Below are positions 58,561 through 64,000 of a stretch of DNA of 64,000 nucleotides, in pieces. Position numbers and translations under genes: made by a program. The stretch spans positions 7,440,001-7,504,000 of the forward strand of contig NZ_CP045178.1 in NCBI RefSeq assembly GCF_009296025.1. Direction: 5' to 3'. The stretch comes from Streptomyces tsukubensis. Its GTDB lineage: Bacteria; Actinomycetota; Actinomycetes; Streptomycetales; Streptomycetaceae. Each line of letters opens with the position of its first letter. The first letter of the stretch is position 1. The notes below the pieces were generated by a model. The model saw only the letters and a program-made list of their open reading frames with translations. It was not told the origin of the DNA and searched no databases.

Positions 58561-60269
58561 CCGACACGCATGCCCAGGCGGCGGGCAACGATGAGCCCGA
58601 ACTGCTGAGGGACCAGTTCAGGCAGTTGCTGCGCTACCGCTGGCTCATCGGCGGCGGCATCGGTATCGGTCTGGTGGGCGGCGCCTGGCTGGGCATCACC
58701 TCCGCCGACCAGTACCCGGCCAACAGCGATGTGATGCTGCGGACGCCGACGACGAACCCCTTCGACACCACCACGGCGCCGGACAAGGCCCTGAACACCA
58801 ACACCGAGCGGCAGAACGCGCTCAGCACCAACGTCGCCGAGGTGGCCGCGGAGAAGCTGGGCGGCGGCGTCACCGCGTCGGAGCTGAAGAAGAACTTCCA
58901 GGTGACCAACCCGCCGCAGAGCCTCACTCTGCGCTTCACCTACACGGGCGAGTCCCCCTCGGAGGCGGCACGCCGGGCCAACGCGCTGACCCAGGCCTAT
59001 CTCGTCACGCGTGAGAAGGAATGGATCAAACTCCGCGACAACATGGTCGTGAAGCTCACGAAGCAGCTCAACCCGCTGGGCAAGAAGCAGAACCAGATAG
59101 CCCAGCAGTTGGAGGGCATGACCGAGGGCTCGTCGGCGGCCGACGCGGCGCAGACACTCAACGTCGGCCTGAAGAACCGCATCACGGACCTGCAGAGCCA
59201 GATCGACAACCTCAAGGGTCTCGACATGTCCGCGGGCAATGTCACCCAGAAGGCCACCCCGCCAGGGTCGGCCGACGGGCTCGGTGTCCTCATGTCCCTG
59301 GCGCTCGGCGGCGCCGTCGGCGTGGCGCTCGGCCTCCTCGGGGCCTGGGCGCGGCTGATCTTCGACCCCTCGCCCCGCTCCACCGGCGATGTGGCCCGCG
59401 CGGTGCGCGCCCCCGTCCTCGGCTCGCTGCCGCGCGGCGCGAGCAAGGGGCTGCTCACCATCGACGACTCGCGCACCGCGGAGGAGTACCGCTCCGTGGC
59501 CTTCAGGCTCGCCTACGACCACCGGTTCGCCGACCGGCGCAGGCTGCTCGTCGTCGCGGCCCGCAGCGCGAGCAGCCAGGCGGCGGCGGCCGTCGCCTCC
59601 AACCTGGCCGCCTCCTTCGCGGAGACGGGCAAGGACGTCCTCCTCATCGAGGGCGACCTGCGCACCCCGGCCCTCGCGAGCCGGTTGCGCACCAGCACCG
59701 CGGGGCGGCCCCGCTGGAGCCTGCCCCGTGAGTTCGACGAGAACGGCTGGCCGGGCCCGCGTCCGCTGACGGTGGACGCGGGGGAGTCGGGCACCTTCGA
59801 CCTCGTGCCGGGCGAACGCGTCCGCAACGTCGCACGGGCCCTCACCTCGACCCGCACCACCCAACTGATCGAGGGTGCGGACGAGGCCAACGCCACGGTG
59901 GTCGTGCTGGCCCCGCCCGTCCTCGCCTACGCCGACGCGCTCGCCCTCGTCGACCGCGTCGACGGCGTACTCATCGTCTGCGACATGCGCAGCGTCCACC
60001 GCACAGAACTGTCCCGCATCCGCGAGCTGATCGTGGGCGCGGGCGGCACCGTGCTCGGCGCGGTGACCCACGCGGAGGACGACAGCCCCAGGGGCGCGGG
60101 CCGCGGCAAGTCCAGCCGGCGTGCGGGCAGCGCCCACTCCGGGGGCCGCGTGCAGGCCCGCCCGGGGGAGGAGCAGCCCCCCTTCCCCGAGCCGATCAGG
60201 CGCACCCCCCGCGTCGACGACGGCAGCGAGACGGTGACCCTGCGCACCGTGCGTTCGAGCGACCGGTGA
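58557..60269 (+). CDS. Wzz-like polysaccharide co-polymerase with degenerate kinase-like domain
   Basis: 570 residues. An N-terminal transmembrane segment (YRWLIGGGIGIGLVGGAWLG), a periplasmic Wzz region with coiled-coil potential (about 60-220), a second segment at about 240-265, and a cytoplasmic BY-kinase-like domain. Where the Walker A should be GxGKS/T the sequence reads ARSASSQAAAAVASNLA, and there is no Lys. The Walker A' LLIEGDLRTP keeps Asp. The ATP-binding function is probably lost, leaving a chain-length or scaffold role. The basic C-terminal tail has no Tyr cluster. Translation is coupled on both sides by GTGA overlaps. Confidence 0.82.
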   Translation: MTDTHAQAAGNDEPELLRDQFRQLLRYRWLIGGGIGIGLVGGAWLGITSADQYPANSDVMLRTPTTNPFDTTTAPDKALNTNTERQNALSTNVAEVAAEKLGGGVTASELKKNFQVTNPPQSLTLRFTYTGESPSEAARRANALTQAYLVTREKEWIKLRDNMVVKLTKQLNPLGKKQNQIAQQLEGMTEGSSAADAAQTLNVGLKNRITDLQSQIDNLKGLDMSAGNVTQKATPPGSADGLGVLMSLALGGAVGVALGLLGAWARLIFDPSPRSTGDVARAVRAPVLGSLPRGASKGLLTIDDSRTAEEYRSVAFRLAYDHRFADRRRLLVVAARSASSQAAAAVASNLAASFAETGKDVLLIEGDLRTPALASRLRTSTAGRPRWSLPREFDENGWPGPRPLTVDAGESGTFDLVPGERVRNVARALTSTRTTQLIEGADEANATVVVLAPPVLAYADALALVDRVDGVLIVCDMRSVHRTELSRIRELIVGAGGTVLGAVTHAEDDSPRGAGRGKSSRRAGSAHSGGRVQARPGEEQPPFPEPIRRTPRVDDGSETVTLRTVRSSDR

Positions 60270-61522
60270 GACGGTCGGCCGGCGTCGCGGCATCCGTTCT
60301 CGATCAGGCGGCCTCCAGCCTGACCAACATCCTGGTGCTCGTCATGGCGGCCAGGGTCTCCTCGGCCGACGGGTTCGCCACCTTCTCGATGGTGTATCTG
60401 ACCTTCACCGTCCTGCTCGGCCTCAACATGTCCTACGTCGGGCAGGTGGTGGTGCTCGAACGCGGCGAGCCCGCCACCCTGGGGGCGGCCTGCCGCTCCG
60501 CGACCGCCTTCACCGCCTGCGCCTCCCTGGCGGGCGCCGTGCTGCTCGTCGCGGGCGGCGCGGTGGCGGGGGGCGGCCTCGGCCACTCCTTCATGGCGCT
60601 CGGCGCCGTACTGCCCCTCGTACTGCTCCAGGACGGCCTGCGCTACTCCTTCTCGGCGCTGCGCCGGCCGGGGCGCGCCCTGGCCGCCGACACCCTGCGG
60701 CTGCTGTGCGTGGTCCCCGCCCTGCTGAGCCAGCCCCATCACGCCTCGCCCGCCAGGCTCGTCGTCGTATGGGGCCTCTCCGCGCTGCCCGCCCTCGCGC
60801 TCTCGCTCCTGCTGTTGCGGCCCTTCGTGAAGGGCGCCACCGTCCGGCTCGGCGGCTACCTCGGGCGCGGACACCTCGGCCGCAGGTTCGTTGTGGAGTT
60901 CGCCGTCGGCAACGCGTCGAGTCAGCTCGCCGTACTGGGGCTCGGGCTGTTCGCCAGCCCCTTGGTGGTCGGCGCCCTGCGTGGCGCGACCACCCTCTTC
61001 GGGCCGCTCAACGTGCTGTTCAACTCGGTCAACGCGTTCGGCCCGCCCGTACTCGGCCGGATGGGCACCAAGCGCGCCACAGCCCGCGCCGCGGCGGGGC
61101 TCGGAGCCGTACTGGCCGCCGTGGCGCTCGGCTGGGCCGCGGTGCTCCACGCCCTGCCCGACTCCATGGGCAGGCGAATCCTCGGCGCCACCTGGCAGGC
61201 CACCTCGGCGCTGCTGCCAGGCACAGGGACCCAGTACGCGGTGATGGCCCTCGGCACCTGCGCCCTGGTCACCCTGCGGGTCCTCAGCCCCCGCGCCACC
61301 CTCTCCCTCCAGGTCGTCTTCTCGCTGCTCGCCGTGGTCTTCATGATCGGCGGCTACCTGGTGGGCGGTGCGCAGGGAGCGGCCTGGGGTCTCGCGGCCG
61401 GCTCCGCACTGAAGGCTGTCGCCGCCTGGAACCGGGTCGCGCGGCTGCGCCCCGAGGAGGCCGACACCGACGGCCGTAACCCGGAGTCCGACGACCGCAG
61501 GAGCACGGCGTCACTGGGGTGA
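60266..61522 (+). CDS. Wzx-like polysaccharide flippase
   Basis: 418 residues with 10-12 hydrophobic helices (SVLDQAASSLTNILVLVMAA at the N-terminus, typical of the MVF/PST flippase family; GALRGATTLFGPLNVLFNS). It would flip lipid-linked glycan units. It follows the Wzz-like gene by GTGA overlap. Polar C-terminal tail RPEEADTDGRNPESDD. Substrate unknown. Confidence 0.8.
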   Translation: MRRSAGVAASVLDQAASSLTNILVLVMAARVSSADGFATFSMVYLTFTVLLGLNMSYVGQVVVLERGEPATLGAACRSATAFTACASLAGAVLLVAGGAVAGGGLGHSFMALGAVLPLVLLQDGLRYSFSALRRPGRALAADTLRLLCVVPALLSQPHHASPARLVVVWGLSALPALALSLLLLRPFVKGATVRLGGYLGRGHLGRRFVVEFAVGNASSQLAVLGLGLFASPLVVGALRGATTLFGPLNVLFNSVNAFGPPVLGRMGTKRATARAAAGLGAVLAAVALGWAAVLHALPDSMGRRILGATWQATSALLPGTGTQYAVMALGTCALVTLRVLSPRATLSLQVVFSLLAVVFMIGGYLVGGAQGAAWGLAAGSALKAVAAWNRVARLRPEEADTDGRNPESDDRRSTASLG

Positions 61523-61874
61523 CGACCGGTCCGCGCTGATACCGTCCGCGCCGACGTCGCCGACCCGTACCCGTACCCGTACCGCGCAGGACCCGGCCGG
61601 GCCGGACCGTGCCCCTCGAAGGGCCGGCCCGGCCCGGCCGAGGTCGTTTCGGCATGTCTACGTGACAGGGGTGCCAGGAACACCGGGCCGTACGGAGCGG
61701 GGGTAGTACGGAACGGGGGGCCGTACGGGCGGGTCGATACGGAACGGCGGGCCCCCCGGGTCTCGGCTCGGCGCCCCGCAGGGAACGGCTCGTCCGAGGC
61801 GTGCCCGCCCGTCGAGTCCCGTACGAGTCACCTCACGGGAGCCTCGGAGGTGCCCCCACCCACGACCCCGCCGC
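61523..61874. other. Spacer between convergent flippase and polymerase genes
   Basis: 352 bases, no gene. CCGGCCGGGCCGG (61593-61605) and CCGGCCCGGCCG (61629-61640) form a G/C-rich inverted repeat that could terminate the flippase operon. CCGTAC triplications occur at about 61565-61583. Confidence 0.5.
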
Positions 61875-63413
61875 TCACCGAAGTTTCGACCGGCTGTCGT
61901 GGCGCCACGTCGTGATCAGCGCCAGGCAGACCAGCGCGATGGCGACCCGCCCCGAGGCCTGGAGGAGCGGCCCCCGCAGCAGGATGAACGAGTACCCGGC
62001 GACCAGCGGGACGACCAGGGCGATCAGACTCCCCGAAGGGGCCCGCTTGTTGGACCTGCGGGCATAGCGCCGGTCCACCCGCGCCGCCGCGTAACCCAGC
62101 CCCAGCATCCCTGCGGTCATACCGATCGGGCCGAAGTCGATCCACAGTTCCGCCCAGATCGGTGAGGACAGGTTGGTGTTCTTGGTGTCCATCCACTCAC
62201 CGACCATCACACCCGTGTCGTTGGGCTTGCTCGCCCAGATGGACCGGGGCACCGCGAACAGCACGGACCCCGCGAGCTGGTTGCCGAAGGTGTGCCCCTC
62301 GCCGGAGTGGACGTACGTGATGGTGTTGGCGAACATGCCCACCTGGTCGTAGTCCTTGAGGGCGAGCGGCTCCAGGATGGAGGTGGTCTCCACCGGCTTG
62401 TAGTTGTTCTCGTCGTAGCGGAAGCGGTCGGCGAAGGGGAACACGACGAGAGCCACGACCACGCCGAGACTCAGCGCCGACCTGTACATCGCCGCGCTGC
62501 GCGGGAAGACGGTGAACAGCAGGGAGAACATCACGGTCAGGAACCAGTAACGCGGATTCGAGATGGGGTTGTTCACCACCGCGTTCAGCAGGGCGAGCGC
62601 GGCCCAGGTGGCGATCACCACCACCGACCTGCGGGCCCGGCGCGAGGTGACGAGCCAGCGGGTGTACACCAGAAGGGCGAGCAGCGCGGGCACCGTACCG
62701 AAGCCGCGCAGCACCGCCTGGCCCGCCTGGGAGTCGGCCTGGGAGAGCCCCGCGTCCTCGATGCCCGCGATGATCTCCTGCCTGCTGCTGAAGAAGACCG
62801 CGGGCCCGCCGAGTTTCATCACGAACACGGCGCTCGCGCCGAACGCGAGGATCACCAGCAGGTACAGCCTCCGCCTGTGCACGAGCGCCGGCCTGCTCTC
62901 GCCCCTGCCGTTCCCACCGGGACGCGTCCGCGCGAGCAGCACGCCGACGTCGAAGGCGGCGCAGCCGATCAGGACCAGCGCTATCGCCTCGGTCAGGTCG
63001 GAGCGCGGACCGACGACCGGCGTGGGCTGCTGTCCGAGCACCACCTGGGCCAAGGGGGCCACACCCATCGCCATGTAGACGAAGAGCCAGAACGAACCCT
63101 GGAGGAGTTTGCGGCGGTTGGTGAGCACCATCGCGGAGAGCCGGGCGCCCGAATACACGGTCATGATGATCTGGAGCCAGTACGCCGTGTCCCTGAGTCC
63201 ACCGCCCGGCTGGATGGCCACCAGCAGGGGCATGAAGACCGAGAAGCCGAGCACCAAGGGCACGGAGAGGGCCCGGGAGAGCATCCTGCGCGGCGACAGG
63301 GGCGGACCCCAGGCATTCGCCTCCGCCGCGCTCGGGCCGTCCCCGCCGCCGCCCGTGTTCACGTCGGAGGTCTCCGTCGCCCCCGGCCCCGCGCCCCGTG
63401 TGTCCATCGCCAT
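61875..63413 (-). CDS. Polytopic membrane protein, O-antigen polymerase (Wzy)-like
   Basis: 512 residues from ATG 63413 with about 11 hydrophobic helices and a large central loop (RFRYDENNYKPVETTSILEP, YVHSGEGHTFGNQ, ASKPNDTGVMVGEW) as in Wzy-type polymerases. No strict sequence motif defines this family, so the assignment uses topology and neighbours (Wzx, Wzz, GT). The frame is open to GTG 63539, but that extension is made of Pro/Gly/Cys repeats from a 27-bp-like duplication (about 63430-63510), so the later ATG is preferred. Confidence 0.7.
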   Translation of the reverse strand: MAMDTRGAGPGATETSDVNTGGGGDGPSAAEANAWGPPLSPRRMLSRALSVPLVLGFSVFMPLLVAIQPGGGLRDTAYWLQIIMTVYSGARLSAMVLTNRRKLLQGSFWLFVYMAMGVAPLAQVVLGQQPTPVVGPRSDLTEAIALVLIGCAAFDVGVLLARTRPGGNGRGESRPALVHRRRLYLLVILAFGASAVFVMKLGGPAVFFSSRQEIIAGIEDAGLSQADSQAGQAVLRGFGTVPALLALLVYTRWLVTSRRARRSVVVIATWAALALLNAVVNNPISNPRYWFLTVMFSLLFTVFPRSAAMYRSALSLGVVVALVVFPFADRFRYDENNYKPVETTSILEPLALKDYDQVGMFANTITYVHSGEGHTFGNQLAGSVLFAVPRSIWASKPNDTGVMVGEWMDTKNTNLSSPIWAELWIDFGPIGMTAGMLGLGYAAARVDRRYARRSNKRAPSGSLIALVVPLVAGYSFILLRGPLLQASGRVAIALVCLALITTWRHDSRSKLR

Positions 63414-63599
63414 CTGTCTGGCCCCCGCCCCCGGAGTAACGTCCCCGGAACAAGTCTCCGGATACGTCCCGGAACAAGATTCCGGATGTGTCCCCGGAAA
63501 AGATCCCCACAGCAGTCTACCGACGCGCGTGGTCACCATGTGTCAACCATTAGGCTGAGCACACCAGGCGCCAGGGGAGGCGCCGGTGGGGGTGAATTG

Positions 63600-64000
63600 A
63601 TGCGTAATCTCCCGGCCTTCACACTGGCCGGATACGACAAGGGCCGCGGCAAGCTGGTCCAGGCACTGTGGTTCGCCGTGATGAACACCGTCTTCATGGC
63701 GTGGTTCTGCCCGGCGGGGCTGCGGGTCGCGCTGCTGCGCGCCTTCGGGGCGAAGATCGGCGACGGGGTGCTCATCCGGCACCGCGTACGGATCCTGTGG
63801 CCCTGGAAGCTGACCGTCGGCGACCACACCTGGATAGGTGAGGGCGCCTGGCTGCTCAACCTGGAGCCGGTCACCATCGGCGCGCACGTCTGCCTCTCGC
63901 AGGAGGCGATGCTGTGCACGGGCAGCCACGACCACAGGGCGGCGGACTTCCGTTACCGCAACGCCCCGATCACGGTCGCGGACGGCGCCTGGATAGCGGC
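63600..64000 (+). CDS. Left-handed-helix acyltransferase, WcaF-like (partial)
   Basis: The open frame runs off the right edge (first 133 residues seen): MRNLPAFTLAGYDKGRGKLV, LRAFGAKIGDGVLIRHRVRI, LTVGDHTWIGEGAWL, VTIGAHVCLSQEAML, GSHDHRAADF. The hexapeptide-repeat pattern and the conserved His in SHDH are typical of colanic-acid WcaF-type acetyltransferases acting on glycan precursors. A GGGGGTGA ribosome site lies before ATG 63600. It is divergent from the polymerase-like gene and continues the exopolysaccharide locus beyond the window. Confidence 0.85.
   Translation, partial: MRNLPAFTLAGYDKGRGKLVQALWFAVMNTVFMAWFCPAGLRVALLRAFGAKIGDGVLIRHRVRILWPWKLTVGDHTWIGEGAWLLNLEPVTIGAHVCLSQEAMLCTGSHDHRAADFRYRNAPITVADGAWIA

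Overview
This is a high-GC actinobacterial chromosome segment, very probably Streptomyces. The supporting signs are G/C-ending codons, many GTG starts, GTGA/ATGA stop-start overlaps, LmbU and SARP-type regulators, and drrAB-like transporters. About 1-53 kb reads as secondary metabolism centred on a nonribosomal peptide synthetase (NRPS). About 55.9-64 kb is an exopolysaccharide/envelope glycan locus. No rRNA, tRNA, CRISPR array or transposase was seen.

Left edge (1-3616, +): a four-gene C2-unit cassette. It holds the end of an E1-alpha-like gene, a small ACP, an E1-beta/lipoyl/E2 fusion and a divergent KAS III. The order matches, from memory, the glycolicacyl-ACP cassettes of naphthyridinomycin and quinocarcin. 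Next come a TPR regulator (-) and an LmbU-family regulator (+).

Precursor block (6576-15178): a PaiB-like gene that fits a KtzT-type haem piperazate synthase (-) is divergent from a KtzI-type ornithine N5-monooxygenase (+). The monooxygenase heads an operon with a stand-alone adenylation (A) protein of proline/cyclic-imino-acid type, a discrete carrier protein, a type II thioesterase, a B12-type radical SAM protein and an atypical SHMT homologue. Piperazic acid is therefore the best-supported building block.

Assembly lines: NRPS2 (15366-20792, -) reads C-remnant/A-T-C-A*-T, with a clearly broken second A domain. NRPS1 (21240-37559, +, 5439 aa) reads C-A-T-E / C-A-T / C-A-T-E / C-A-T-TE. A separate C-remnant/A protein with no carrier (41864-43897) could charge the orphan T of NRPS2 in trans. 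Collinearity would then give about six residues, D-configured where modules 1 and 3 of NRPS1 act, released by the terminal TE. Two P450s, an arginine-modifying (DDAH/dihydrolase-like) enzyme, a DrrAB exporter, a 1041-aa SARP, and hydroxymandelate synthase/oxidase (part of the 4-hydroxyphenylglycine route) follow. Final product identity is inference.

The most striking sequence feature is a two-module duplication inside NRPS1 (offset about 7.8 kb). Long tracts are virtually identical and very C-poor on the coding strand, while the substrate-pocket segments between them differ. That pattern is what recent recombination or subdomain swapping would leave.

Right part (53-64 kb): a SulP-type anion transporter, a small secreted protein, then CDP-alcohol phosphatidyltransferase, cytidylyltransferase, glycosyltransferase, Wzz-like protein with a degenerate P-loop, flippase, polymerase-like membrane protein and a hexapeptide acyltransferase cut by the window end. 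Intergenic regions are unusually rich in short tandem repeats.
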